Shown here one piece after another: positions 17,821 to 28,562 of a stretch of 64,000 nucleotides of DNA. The DNA is from Enterovibrio nigricans DSM 22720 (GTDB lineage: Bacteria > Pseudomonadota > Gammaproteobacteria > Enterobacterales > Vibrionaceae), in assembly GCF_900167155.1 (NCBI RefSeq), contig NZ_FUXU01000006.1, forward strand, positions 62,001-126,000, given 5' to 3'. The notes below the pieces were generated by a model that was not told the DNA's origin, did no database searches, and saw nothing but the letters and a program-made list of their open reading frames with translations. The position numbers and the translations under genes were made by a program. Each line of letters starts with the position of its first letter. Position 1 is the first letter of the stretch.

Positions 17821-17881
17821 CAAATCGAAAGGTTCATGGTGACGATCAAGGAAATCGATTCATTAAGAACATGCATTGAGT

Positions 17882-18081
17882 GCATGTGGATTTTTAAGCC
17901 ATGCATCAAGTGCATGTTGATCAATCGGTGAGTGATGACATTTTTGCATATCCATTGGTTATGTCATGCATGTTGGTCATTTTGTTGATTAGTTTTTGAT
18001 AGGGTTTGATTGATATGCGTTCGAAGCATGTAGATCATTTGAATACATGCATGTTGTGCATGTTGTGCATGTAAGTCATGT
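17882..18081 (+). repeat. Iteron-like array, consensus GCATGTNGRTCATT
   Basis: Copies start at 17882 (GCATGTGGATTTTTA), 17912 (GCATGTTGATCAATC), 17968 (GCATGTTGGTCATTT), 18026 (GCATGTAGATCATTT), 18049 and 18058 (GCATGTTGTGCA twice, overlapping) and 18067 (GCATGTAAGTCATGT). The first two are part of a longer 21-base repeat (17870-17890 and 17900-17920) offset by exactly 30 bases. The array lies between the recombinase operon and the right end of the element, so it could be a recombinase or accessory binding site, or replication iterons. Confidence 0.65.
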
Positions 18082-18218
18082 AAAAATGTCATTGGATTAA
18101 GCTATTGACAGAGTGCAAAATTTTTTCGATTCATCAATCATCTCCAAATTTTCAGTCTTGAGCTAGGATTCTCTACCGCTCTTGCTTCTAACACTCTCCA
18201 AACACCCCAGCTTTTAAA

Positions 18219-18647
18219 ATGGTTTTAGGCACACGAAAGCTCATCACCATTACGCCTCAGATGGGCGTAAGAGAAGCCTACTTTTTGATGAGGGATGAAG
18301 ACATTCGACATTTGCCCGTTGTTGAAGAAGACCAACTGGTAGGCATTATCAGTGATCGACAATTACGACGGCCGAATTGGGCTGATGAAGCTCCCGATAT
18401 TGAGCACCCCTATCTCCTTTCCGACGACTTAACCGTTGGTGATGTCATGGAGAAAGATGTTGTTACTTGCCGCACCTATGAAACCTTATCTAAAGCAAAC
18501 AAAACCATCATGAACCACAACGTAGGTGCACTCCCCGTGCTCGATAAAACCGATGCCCTGGTCGGTATTCTCTCTGCGGTAGATTTATTGGCGGCGTTAC
18601 AAGATTTATTAAAGTACCAGAAATCCAAGAAGAAAGTACGCGCGTAA
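18219..18647 (+). pseudogene. 3' part of the interrupted CBS-domain gene
   Basis: Two CBS modules remain almost whole (TPQMGVREAYFLMRDEDIRH...LVGIISDRQLRR and VGDVMEKDVVTCRTYETL...LVGILSAVDLLAAL). CBS pairs bind adenine nucleotides and regulate enzymes or transporters. The first four codons (MVLG, from 18219) come from the element, the native frame resumes at CGA 18234, and the first lines of CBS module 1 (VSDYMTPKV) are left behind at 14572. There is no ribosome-binding site before 18219; a perfect -35 hexamer TTGACA at 18105 has no good -10. It may be silent, or expressed weakly as a truncated protein. Restored length would be about 152 residues. Confidence 0.8.
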
Positions 18648-18656
18648 TAAGCAAAA

Positions 18657-18686
18657 GAAATCCACCTTAGGGTGGATTTCTTTTTG
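18657..18686 (+). terminator. Terminator between the CBS gene and asmA
   Basis: GAAATCCACC / GGTGGATTTC stem (18657-18666 with 18671-18680), TTAG loop and T-run; it can also serve the convergent asmA transcript. Confidence 0.8.
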
Positions 18687-18707
18687 TTTTGTTTTTGTTT
18701 GAAAAAC

Positions 18708-20867
18708 TTAGTTAAACAAACCTTTCAACAACTTATCCGTGACTTGTTTAACTTTGTCATCGTCAGCTTTATCACCCAACAGTTTCTTCAAACCTCGCTC
18801 CGCTTCCTTACGGGCTTTTGTTTCTAGTACTTTGTTGCTCGACAACAGTGCCTTCACATCAAGTTTGTACCCTGGAGCCTGCCAAGTACCGTTTATCTTC
18901 ACTGGAATAGTGAGGTCTTTTAACTCATCGATATCTTTGCCGCCCTGCCCTTTACTAGTGCCAACCACGGACACAAACACATCGAAGTCCAAAGTTTCGT
19001 TGAGCAGGTTTGTTTGGCCTTCGCTGTGGACACGCAGCGCCGGCGCTTCAACTTTCAGATTACGCGTAGACGCGATACCTTTGCCCAAATTGAAGGTTGC
19101 GCTCATGCCACTAAAGTCGGTTTTTCTTGCTTCATCAACGTACTCTGCACGTTTACCTTTCAAGGTTGCTTTCGCTTCACGGATCATTTCTGGAATATTG
19201 ATGCCATTAATCGCACCATCCACAAAATTGATACCGACAGTGCCAGTAATGCCACTGCGCAAGCGTTTTTCTGAAAGACCCACACCGCTGACATTCACAT
19301 CAATATTGCCTTTACCCGAGAGCATATCTTGCCCCGCAGCAGCGACCAACAACAGCTGAACATTCACATTTTTCATGCCCTTGGTGACCTGATAGCGCGC
19401 AGGAGAAACCGATGCGTCTAAGCTACCTTTCGCAGCAATCGTGCCGCCATACAAATTTGCATCGAACTGATTGATCGCGACTTTACCGCGATTAACCGCA
19501 AAGTTTGCCATCACATCCGTCACTTGAACATTGCTGGCAATAAAGTCATCGATAGTGATCACGCCGGCGATATCCAGTGCTTTAAGCGCAGACAAATCAG
19601 GCTCTACATCGCTCAGCGGCTGCTTCTTCGCTGGCGGCGTAGAAGGTGTCGCCGGCTCTCCCGCACTTTCGCTGTTCCCTGCTGGCTTATCTCCTTGTGT
19701 AGAAGAATTAGGGTTGCCCAAGAACGCATCCACATTGATTTTTGAACTGTGGACATCAAAACGCACCGCAGGAATATCCGCCAGCACCACATTTGCCTCA
19801 CCGTCGACTGTCAGCTCATCCACCGAGGCTTTCATATTCGTCAGTGATGCTTTCTGTGCATTGTTGTCAAACTCAACGTCACCGTTGAATCCGATCATCA
19901 TTTCTGGTCGAGGTAAGCCTTCACCTGAAATCTGGCTATTTAACTCAAAATTCGTCGCCGTGATCAGTGAAATAGCTTCATTGACATTCAAAGACGTTTT
20001 GCCTTTAGCATCAAACGTCATGTCATTCGCATTACCTTTTGCTTCAAAGCTCAGGGCCATTGGCACGCCTAAGCCTAATTGATCGACATTTAGGCTAACG
20101 TTTTCCAATTTCATTTGAGCATCTGATGCACTGGCAGAGAGCGCAAGCTTACGCAATTGAGACTTCATGATGTCTTTTTCAATCATGGCTTCTGCACTGC
20201 CCTTGGCATTAAACGCCAGCGCATTTTGCTTACCGGTCACATCAAAATCGATAGGTACCCAAACGCCCGTTTCCAGTTTACCGATATTCAGGTTAAGTGA
20301 GCTGATCTCACTCTTTGTGTGTGCTTTGTCATCACGTACCGTTGCGCTGGCATCAACAACGTCCAATCCACCGATGGTAATTATCCATGCAGCGGCAGGC
20401 TTGGTATCTGCGGATGCTGTTTCGGCTGTAGCAGGCGAAGTTTCACCTGATTTCGATTCTTCGGCTGGCACTGTCTCACCTGACAAGCCATCTAAATTGC
20501 TGGTCCCGTTTGGCAGGGTTTGAATAAAGACATGTGCGCCGTACAAGCTCACCATGCCGATATCCAACTGATCAGAAAGAAGCGGCATCACAGCAACCGA
20601 CATTTCCGCCTTGTCGAGTTTCAACATGTCGGGTTCGGCGAATCTTTTCGGGTTTTTAAACGCCAGCTTTTCTACCGATAAACCTAAGCTCGGCCAAAAA
20701 TGCCAACTGATATCGCCATCAATGACCAATTCTCGCCCTGTCGCTTTTTTCACTTCATCAGCAATCAGCGGCTTAAAGTCATTCGGGTTGATGACGGCGA
20801 CAAGAACGCCAATGGCGATAACAACCAGTAGCACCAAGCCAAGTAGGACATAAAGAAGCTTTTTCAT
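18708..20867 (-). CDS. asmA: AsmA family envelope protein
   Basis: A 719-residue inner-membrane-anchored periplasmic protein of the AsmA/bridge-like lipid transfer group, linked to outer-membrane lipid homeostasis. One N-terminal anchor (residues about 4-26) is followed by the AsmA signature NPNDFKPLIADEVKKATGRELVIDGDI (read from about residue 28). A Ser/Pro/Ala-rich low-complexity stretch (GNSESAGEPATPSTPPAKK) splits the long beta-rich body, and the C-terminal AsmA_2-like block follows. It is about 100 residues longer than E. coli AsmA (617), partly because of low-complexity insertions. The asmA-udk neighbourhood is also found in enterobacteria. Confidence 0.88.
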   Translation of the reverse strand: MKKLLYVLLGLVLLVVIAIGVLVAVINPNDFKPLIADEVKKATGRELVIDGDISWHFWPSLGLSVEKLAFKNPKRFAEPDMLKLDKAEMSVAVMPLLSDQLDIGMVSLYGAHVFIQTLPNGTSNLDGLSGETVPAEESKSGETSPATAETASADTKPAAAWIITIGGLDVVDASATVRDDKAHTKSEISSLNLNIGKLETGVWVPIDFDVTGKQNALAFNAKGSAEAMIEKDIMKSQLRKLALSASASDAQMKLENVSLNVDQLGLGVPMALSFEAKGNANDMTFDAKGKTSLNVNEAISLITATNFELNSQISGEGLPRPEMMIGFNGDVEFDNNAQKASLTNMKASVDELTVDGEANVVLADIPAVRFDVHSSKINVDAFLGNPNSSTQGDKPAGNSESAGEPATPSTPPAKKQPLSDVEPDLSALKALDIAGVITIDDFIASNVQVTDVMANFAVNRGKVAINQFDANLYGGTIAAKGSLDASVSPARYQVTKGMKNVNVQLLLVAAAGQDMLSGKGNIDVNVSGVGLSEKRLRSGITGTVGINFVDGAINGINIPEMIREAKATLKGKRAEYVDEARKTDFSGMSATFNLGKGIASTRNLKVEAPALRVHSEGQTNLLNETLDFDVFVSVVGTSKGQGGKDIDELKDLTIPVKINGTWQAPGYKLDVKALLSSNKVLETKARKEAERGLKKLLGDKADDDKVKQVTDKLLKGLFN

Positions 20868-21010
20868 GTTGGTAATCAGTTCCTTATCTAGGGCGAGTAG
20901 GTATTCGACTATTTTATCGAATTACGAATACAATTATTGCCGAGGCGTATCCAATATCAAAGAATACTGCTCGGGTAAATAAAGTCACATTATTGATAAA
21001 ATGACATAAA

Positions 21011-21038
21011 AAAAGCCGGACTCAAGTCCGGCTTTTTT
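21011..21038 (-). terminator. Terminator of udk
   Basis: GCCGGAC/GTCCGGC stem (21015-21021 with 21026-21032) with flanking A/T runs, directly after the udk stop on the minus strand. Confidence 0.85.
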
Positions 21039-21039
21039 C

Positions 21040-21681
21040 TTATGCTTTCAGCAGTTTGGCAATATGTGCTTTTAACACATCAATCGCAATTCGGTTTTTA
21101 CCGCCACGTGGGACGATGATGTCTGCATATTGTTTTGACGGTTCAATGAACTGCATGAACATTGGACGTACCGTTTTCTGATACTGTTCCAGCACGGATT
21201 CCATCGTACGACCACGCTCTGCAACGTCGCGTTTAACACGGCGCAAAAGACAGATATCCAAAGGAGTGTCCATGAAAATGCTGGCGTGCATGATGTCACG
21301 TAGGCGAGGATCAGTCAGAAGCAGAATACCTTCTAAAATGATCACTTTCTTCGGCGTCAATGTCGAGGTCGCTTCCAAACGGGTATGTTCTGAGTAGCTG
21401 TACTGAGGTACTTCTACTGATTTGCCTTCCATTAGCTCGTTGAGGTGCTTACACAGCAGATCGTGGTCAAGCGCTTGCGGGTGATCGTAATTCGTCTTGA
21501 CGCGGTCTTCCATACTGAGGTGACCTTGGTCGCGATAGTAGCGGTCTTCCGTGATAACACCGATCTGGTGATCGCCCACTTTTTCTTTTAGTTCTTGATA
21601 GATTGTACTGGCGATCAAACTTTTACCGGATGCAGACGCTCCTGCAATACCGATAATGACACATTGGTTGTTGTCACTCAT
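21040..21681 (-). CDS. udk: Uridine/cytidine kinase
   Basis: A 213-residue enzyme phosphorylating uridine and cytidine to UMP and CMP in pyrimidine salvage. P-loop GASASGKS is at residues 14-21; [23 protein letters not shown] and the lid segment [13 protein letters not shown] are all in place. Length matches E. coli Udk (213). It lies between asmA and mrp as part of the conserved asmA-udk-mrp-metG group; the 172 bases separating it from mrp suggest its own promoter. Confidence 0.95.
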   Translation of the reverse strand: MSDNNQCVIIGIAGASASGKSLIASTIYQELKEKVGDHQIGVITEDRYYRDQGHLSMEDRVKTNYDHPQALDHDLLCKHLNELMEGKSVEVPQYSYSEHTRLEATSTLTPKKVIILEGILLLTDPRLRDIMHASIFMDTPLDICLLRRVKRDVAERGRTMESVLEQYQKTVRPMFMQFIEPSKQYADIIVPRGGKNRIAIDVLKAHIAKLLKA

Positions 21682-21853
21682 AAATGAATACCCGGGAATA
21701 TGGCGAGAAATAAACCGCCTGATTATAGGGAGTTGAACTCGCGCTTTCTATCTAAATTTGTGATGAAAGTCTCAAATAGCGGTGAGATGCTGAAAGTTTC
21801 ATCACTTTGATTGCGCATTGTCCAACCCTATATGGATATTAAAGATAAGCGCA

Positions 21854-22966
21854 TCAGCTCACTGTCGTGATCGCGATAGACTCCGCAGCGACATCTCCGC
21901 GCCAGTACAATTGACTAGCAACATTCAAAGCGACTTGCGTATAAATGCGCGCGAATTCACTGTCTGACGCAGATTCCATTGTCGGCTTGCCTGCATCAAT
22001 ATCCTCTCGGATCTGAATATGCAAAGGCACTTGACCAAGCAGCGACAGCCCAAATTGCTCAGACATTTTCACCGCCCCGCCGTGACCAAAAATCGCTTCA
22101 TGATGACCACATTGACTGCAGATATGGTAGCTCATGTTTTCCACAACCCCGAGTACCGGGACCGCGACTTTTTCAAACATTGCGACGCCCTTAATAGCAT
22201 CCGCTAGCGCAAGGTCTTGAGGTGTTGTTACGACAATGGCTGCCGTCACCGGAAATTGCTGCGCAAGACTTAGCTGAATATCACCTGTACCCGGTGGCAT
22301 ATCGACAATCAAATAATCAATATCTGGCCATCGTGTTTCATTCACGAGTTGCGCGAAGGCTTTTGATGCCATTGGCCCCCGCCACACCATGGCATTTTCG
22401 TCAGGCACTAAATATCCAATGGAATTACTGTACAAACCGTGCGCTTCGATAGGCTCCATCAATTTTCCATCAAGGGTGATGGGCTGCTTACCCTTAGTGC
22501 CGAGCATAATCGGTAAGGACGGACCATAAATATCCGCATCAAGAATACCTACCTTTGCACCCTGCGCTTTTAAAGCAAGTGCAAGATTGACCGATGTTGT
22601 TGACTTGCCTACACCGCCTTTTGCTGAACTGACAACCAGAAGGTTCTTCACACCTTTCAGCAAGGCTTTGTCACCCGCTTTTATTGGTGCAACACGGGAC
22701 GTAATAGCGATATCAGGAATGACCTCTCCCGCTTCTTGTTTCGCACTCAACCAGGCTGTGAGTGCTTGAATAACAGCATTTGCCGCAAAAGGGAACGTCA
22801 CAGAGATGTCCCCCTTCTTCGATTGTGTCACCAAACCTTTATGGCTTGCCCAATCAGAGACCAAGGTGAAATGCTCAAATTGATTAAGAAGTGAAATAAC
22901 GTCGTTTAAATCTTTGGGCTGGGTTTTATCTCGTCCAAAAAACATAGTAGGAAAGCTCTCCGGCAT
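21854..22966 (-). CDS. mrp: Mrp/ApbC iron-sulfur cluster carrier ATPase
   Basis: A 370-residue P-loop ATPase that carries and transfers Fe-S clusters in the cytoplasm. Deviant Walker A KGGVGKST is at residues 116-123, DADIYGPS and DMPPGTGDIQL follow, and the cluster-binding CxxC is in HICSQCGHHE. An N-terminal MIP18-like domain precedes it. The start at 22966 has AAGGAG 12 bases upstream; an in-frame ATG eight codons later is a possible alternative. It is divergent from metG, as in E. coli. Confidence 0.94.
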   Translation of the reverse strand: MPESFPTMFFGRDKTQPKDLNDVISLLNQFEHFTLVSDWASHKGLVTQSKKGDISVTFPFAANAVIQALTAWLSAKQEAGEVIPDIAITSRVAPIKAGDKALLKGVKNLLVVSSAKGGVGKSTTSVNLALALKAQGAKVGILDADIYGPSLPIMLGTKGKQPITLDGKLMEPIEAHGLYSNSIGYLVPDENAMVWRGPMASKAFAQLVNETRWPDIDYLIVDMPPGTGDIQLSLAQQFPVTAAIVVTTPQDLALADAIKGVAMFEKVAVPVLGVVENMSYHICSQCGHHEAIFGHGGAVKMSEQFGLSLLGQVPLHIQIREDIDAGKPTMESASDSEFARIYTQVALNVASQLYWRGDVAAESIAITTVS

Positions 22967-23148
22967 GGATTTGCAAAACTCCTTTTAGCCTAATGAATTT
23001 TCCGGTGATTCACACGGTTTTCGACCCTAAATATGAAATGCAATGATGAAAGGTGAATAACATCGTGAAAGCTAGGCTTTCCAACGCGTATCAGGTAAGA
23101 TTTGCGGCATTCATCCGATTCATTTGTCAAAAGCGAACATTCTAAATT

Positions 23149-25185
23149 ATGGCTGCAAACCAACGTAAAATTCTGGTTACCTGTGCCCTGCCTTACGCGA
23201 ATGGCTCAATCCATTTGGGTCATATGCTAGAGCATATTCAGGCAGACGTATGGGTGCGTTATCAGCGCCTGCGTGGCAACACTGTAAACTTCATCTGTGC
23301 AGACGATGCGCACGGTACCCCTATCATGCTGAAAGCTCAGCAACTGGGTATTGAACCTGAAGCCATGATCGCCGAGATGCAAAAAGAGCACGAAGCAGAT
23401 TTTGCAGGCTTTGACATCAGTTTTGATAACTATCACAGCACTCACAGCGATGAGAACCGTGAACTGGCATCATTTATCTACACGCAGTTGAAAAACAATG
23501 GCTTCATTAATAGCCGTACCATTTTTCAGCTGTTTGACCCAGAAAAAGAGATGTTCCTGCCAGACCGTTTCGTTAAAGGCACGTGCCCGAAATGTAAAGC
23601 AGAAGACCAATACGGCGACAACTGCGACAATTGCGGTGAAACCTACAGCCCAACCGACCTGATCAACCCTAAATCAGCGGTTAGCGGCGCAACACCCGTC
23701 ATGAAAGATTCCGTTCACTTCTTCTTCGACCTGCCACAGTTTGGTGACATGCTGCAAGCGTGGACCAAATCGGGTGCACTGCAAGAAGAAACCGCCAACA
23801 AGATGGCTGAATGGTTTGAGTCAGGTCTGCAACAGTGGGACATTTCTCGTGACGCACCGTACTTCGGTTTCGAAATCCCTGGTGAAACAGGTAAATACTT
23901 CTATGTTTGGCTCGATGCGCCTATCGGCTACATGGGTTCATTCAAAAACTACTGTGACAAAAATGGCACTGTAGACTTTGACGAATACTGGAAAAAAGAC
24001 AGCGATACCGAGCTATACCACTTTATTGGTAAAGATATCGTGTACTTCCACAGCTTGTTCTGGCCTGCAATGCTAGAAGGTGCTGGTTTCCGTAAGCCAA
24101 CAAATGTTTTCGTTCACGGTTATGTCACCGTTAACGGCGCGAAAATGTCTAAATCTAAAGGTACGTTCGTCAAAGCAAGCACGTACCTTAAGCACCTAGA
24201 CCCTGAGTGTTTGCGCTACTACTATACAGCGAAGCTGAACAATCGCATTGACGATCTCGACCTGAATCTGGATGACTTCGTTCAGCGTGTGAATTCAGAC
24301 ATCGTGAACAAAGTCGTTAACTTGGCGTCTCGAAATGCTGGCTTCATCGCCAAACGTTTTGACGGCATGTTGGCTGCTGAATGTGCAGAGCCTGCTCTAT
24401 ACGCAGAGTTTGCTGATGCGGCAGAACGTATTGGTGATCTGTACGAGAAGCGCGAATACAGCCGTGCTATCCGCGAAATCATGGCACTGGCTGACAAAGC
24501 AAACCAGTACGTTGATGAAAAAGCGCCGTGGGTTGTTGCGAAAGAAGAAGGCAAAGACGCAGAGCTTCAAGCAATCTGTACCATGGGCATCAACTTGTTC
24601 CGTGTACTCATGGCTTACCTGAAACCTGTTATGCCTGAACTGACAGCTCGCTCAGAAGCATTCCTGAACGAAACACTTACGTGGGAAGGTATTGCGCAAC
24701 CGCTGACTTCACACAAAGTGAGCGCTTTCAAAGCCCTGTTCAGCCGTATCGATCCGAAGCACGTTGAGGCGATGGTTGAAGCATCGAAAGAAGATGCAGC
24801 TGCAGAAAAAGCAGTAGCGGAAAAAGCGAAAGGCCCGTTGGCAGACGAGCCAATTGCAGCAGAAATCGAATTCGATGACTTTGCAAAAGTAGACCTACGC
24901 ATCGCAAAAATCATCTCATGCGAGTCTGTGCCTAAAGCCGACAAGCTGCTGAAGTTCCAACTGGATATCGGCGGTGAAACCCGTCAAGTATTCTCGGGGA
25001 TTAAGTCTGCTTACAATCCAGAAGATTTGATTGGTAAGTACACAGTGGTCGTTGCAAACCTGAAGCCACGTAAGATGAAGTTCGGTATGTCTGAAGGTAT
25101 GATTCTAGCCGCAGGCCCAGGTGGTAAAGACCTGTGGTTGTTGGAACCGCACGAAGGTGCGCAACCCGGCATGCGCGTGATGTAA
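23149..25185 (+). CDS. metG: Methionyl-tRNA synthetase
   Basis: A 678-residue class I synthetase. The HIGH-type motif is HLGH at 22-25, KMSKS at 332-336, and the zinc knuckle has cysteines 146, 149, 159 and 162. An Ala/Glu/Lys-rich linker (about 545-570) joins a C-terminal EMAPII/Trbp111-type tRNA-binding and dimerisation domain ([11 protein letters not shown]...FSGI). Length matches E. coli MetG (677). Confidence 0.97.
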   Translation: MAANQRKILVTCALPYANGSIHLGHMLEHIQADVWVRYQRLRGNTVNFICADDAHGTPIMLKAQQLGIEPEAMIAEMQKEHEADFAGFDISFDNYHSTHSDENRELASFIYTQLKNNGFINSRTIFQLFDPEKEMFLPDRFVKGTCPKCKAEDQYGDNCDNCGETYSPTDLINPKSAVSGATPVMKDSVHFFFDLPQFGDMLQAWTKSGALQEETANKMAEWFESGLQQWDISRDAPYFGFEIPGETGKYFYVWLDAPIGYMGSFKNYCDKNGTVDFDEYWKKDSDTELYHFIGKDIVYFHSLFWPAMLEGAGFRKPTNVFVHGYVTVNGAKMSKSKGTFVKASTYLKHLDPECLRYYYTAKLNNRIDDLDLNLDDFVQRVNSDIVNKVVNLASRNAGFIAKRFDGMLAAECAEPALYAEFADAAERIGDLYEKREYSRAIREIMALADKANQYVDEKAPWVVAKEEGKDAELQAICTMGINLFRVLMAYLKPVMPELTARSEAFLNETLTWEGIAQPLTSHKVSAFKALFSRIDPKHVEAMVEASKEDAAAEKAVAEKAKGPLADEPIAAEIEFDDFAKVDLRIAKIISCESVPKADKLLKFQLDIGGETRQVFSGIKSAYNPEDLIGKYTVVVANLKPRKMKFGMSEGMILAAGPGGKDLWLLEPHEGAQPGMRVM

Positions 25186-25205
25186 TCTAGCGATACCTCG
25201 CTAAC

Positions 25206-25234
25206 AAAAAAGGCCAGCAATGCTGGCCTTTTTA
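25206..25234. terminator. Bidirectional terminator, metG / PAS chemoreceptor
   Basis: AAGGCCAGCA / TGCTGGCCTT stem with A and T runs on both sides, between convergent genes. Confidence 0.85.
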
Positions 25235-25252
25235 ATTTAACACTCACGCATA

Positions 25253-26815
25253 TCAGCCTGTTCGGCGGAATTGCTTTACCAATCTTTTTTGCTCTTCCAA
25301 TGCGGAATAAAGCTTCTCAGCTTCCGTCACCGACTCACGTGCAATGTTGATGGTTTGCTGCGACAACTCAGACACCGACTGAATATTACCGTTCATCTCG
25401 TTCGACACTGCGGCTTGCTCTTGGACTGCCGTAGCAATTTGATGATTCCGATCATTGATATCCGTCACCAACTCCTGAGAACGGCGCAATACGTCACCCG
25501 CTTGCTCTGCACTGGTCACACACTCTTCAGACAAGGAGGTTCCTCTAGCCATGGCATCCACGGCTTGCTGTGTACCGTTCTGAATTTGAGAAATCACATC
25601 TTGAATCTCAGAAGTAGACTCTTGCGTGCGTTGAGCGAGTGCTCGAACTTCGTCTGCGACAACGGCAAAACCTCGACCTTGCTCACCCGCGCGGGCTGCC
25701 TCTATCGCGGCGTTCAGTGCGAGTAAGTTCGTTTGCTCGGCAATACCTTGAATGACATCAGATACCGCACCAATGCGCTTACCATGTTCTTCCAGTTCAG
25801 AAATCACACTGGACGCATCGCTAAGCTGCTTCGCGAGGTTTTGAATTGCGTCCACCGTTTTTCCTACGGTTTCCATCCCCGCCAAGGTGGCATCTTGTGC
25901 CTCTGTCGCCGCATCAGATGCACCTTGAGTGTTACCGGACATATCATTGGCTGTCGCTGACATTTCATTAATAGCGGCTGCTATCTGATCAGTTTCTGCA
26001 TTCTGGCGGTCGAGGTTCCCAGATGTTCTCTGCCCATTCTCTTTCGCGACGCTTGCAGCGGCGAGCACTTGGTCACTGCCATCCATGATTCGACCAACCA
26101 CAGCATTCAATTCTGCGGCACACATCTTCAACGCAAGCTCAATTTCAGACACATCATCAATCGAGCCATTGTAGATATATTCCATCAACGGATTATCATA
26201 CGCCTCTCTTGCCAATGTAGTGACTCTCTCAAGACGACGCGTCATCATGAATATAGCAACCACAGACCATAACAATTGAATAGCAACGGATGCTGCAAAA
26301 CCGACAAAGAAACCTGCCGCTCCTGCGAGAATAGCACCGGGTATAAACCACATTAATGCACGTTGCCAAAGACGAGTGCGAGGCATTTTTAAGGCAGAAG
26401 GTGTCTTACCTGCCAATAATAGTGGATACACTTTCTCCGCACGTTCTACCGCCTTTCTCTCCGGTACCATACGAACAGACTGATACTCGACGATCTGGCC
26501 GTTTTGCTTTATTGGAGAAGCAAATGCGTTTACCCAATAGTGATCACCATTTTTGGTACGGTTCTTCACCAAACCCATCCACGAACGACCATTTTTGATG
26601 TACTCCCATAGATTCTCGAAAGCGGCGGGAGGCATAGATGGATGGCGCACCATATTGTGTGGTTGTCCTACCAACTCTTCTCGCGTGTATCCAGCGACTT
26701 CGCAGAATTCATCACTTTCATATTTGATGATACCGCGCGTGTCAGTGGTAGAGAGTAAGTTGTAATCAGCAGGAAACCTAAATTCCTTCTCTGTGACAGG
26801 ATTATTGACTCGCAT
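25253..26815 (-). CDS. Aer-type PAS chemoreceptor (aerotaxis/energy taxis)
   Basis: A 520-residue chemoreceptor without a periplasmic domain. The N-terminal PAS domain (about 15-125; [51 protein letters not shown]) matches Aer, which senses redox state through FAD. Two close membrane segments lie at about 148-195, then HAMP-like sequence and the signalling domain with the tip [19 protein letters not shown]. The MVRHPDMP-like motif is typical of Aer, supporting FAD binding. It is monocistronic; no FliA-type promoter was found upstream. Confidence 0.9.
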   Translation of the reverse strand: MRVNNPVTEKEFRFPADYNLLSTTDTRGIIKYESDEFCEVAGYTREELVGQPHNMVRHPSMPPAAFENLWEYIKNGRSWMGLVKNRTKNGDHYWVNAFASPIKQNGQIVEYQSVRMVPERKAVERAEKVYPLLLAGKTPSALKMPRTRLWQRALMWFIPGAILAGAAGFFVGFAASVAIQLLWSVVAIFMMTRRLERVTTLAREAYDNPLMEYIYNGSIDDVSEIELALKMCAAELNAVVGRIMDGSDQVLAAASVAKENGQRTSGNLDRQNAETDQIAAAINEMSATANDMSGNTQGASDAATEAQDATLAGMETVGKTVDAIQNLAKQLSDASSVISELEEHGKRIGAVSDVIQGIAEQTNLLALNAAIEAARAGEQGRGFAVVADEVRALAQRTQESTSEIQDVISQIQNGTQQAVDAMARGTSLSEECVTSAEQAGDVLRRSQELVTDINDRNHQIATAVQEQAAVSNEMNGNIQSVSELSQQTINIARESVTEAEKLYSALEEQKRLVKQFRRTG

Positions 26816-27064
26816 ACGACACTACCCTTCGGTTAATAAGACAGTATTCTAATAAGTAATACTAGACGAATAATTCAGAAGAAATTGACAAGATGCTTTT
26901 TAATTAGTGACTTAGGCACCATATACAATAAATGATGCGATTTATCAGTGAGATAGATAGCTTGGAATTAAACCGCTTTAATGTGCTGTATCCCAACATC
27001 TTGATCCGGTAAACCACTGACTTTTTCAGCAGAACTAAAGAAAGAGAACGTGCGTAAAATCCAT

Positions 27065-27092
27065 AAAAAAAGCCGGCTTAAAAGCCGGCTTT
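27065..27092 (-). terminator. Terminator of serS
   Basis: AGCCGGCTT / AAGCCGGCT stem (27071-27079 with 27082-27090) followed on the minus strand by seven T. Confidence 0.85.
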
Positions 27093-27110
27093 TTGCAAAT
27101 CTATTTGACA

Positions 27111-28451
<1,341 letters not shown>

Positions 28452-28514
28452 CTATTATGACAACGTCAATAAGACTGGTTTGCCCAAGGAATACCGTTCA
28501 ATGTATTACCGAAT

Positions 28515-28558
28515 TAGAGGGCTTTTATGGGTTTAAACAATACCCAAAATGCCCTCTA
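28515..28558 (-). terminator. Long imperfect hairpin after rarA
   Basis: TAGAGGGC (28515-28522) pairs with GCCCTCTA (28551-28558), and the inside pairs further (TTTTATGGGT with ACCCAAAA). It lies just past the rarA stop in the space before serS. There is no clear T-run, so it may be a weak terminator or an mRNA-stabilising structure. Confidence 0.45.
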
Positions 28559-28562
28559 TTTC

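Larger units (their letters stand above)
14612..18234. mobile_element. Decayed 3.6-kb integrative element inserted in a CBS-domain gene
   Basis: The element lies between the two halves of one gene. The only bases shared at both junctions are CG (14611-14612 and 18234-18235), in the same codon position; a two-base core is typical of serine recombinases. The joined element ends read TTAGGCACA-CG-CTAACAAAG, with imperfect symmetry (TTAG...CTAA) as expected of an attachment site. It carries a truncated serine recombinase, a small upstream gene, a truncated ATPase, an iteron-like array at the right and about 1 kb of folded non-coding DNA at the left. Base composition is more AT-rich than the flanks. 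Both large genes look truncated, so it is probably immobile. Confidence 0.82.

Noticed and set aside
17870-18081. CRISPR-like array
   Set aside because: Repeat spacing is irregular (9 to 58 bases), repeats are short and there are no cas genes; it is better described as iterons.
18739-20853. Several plus-strand frames of 60-206 residues
   Set aside because: All are antisense shadows of asmA, rich in Ser and Phe as expected from its codon use.
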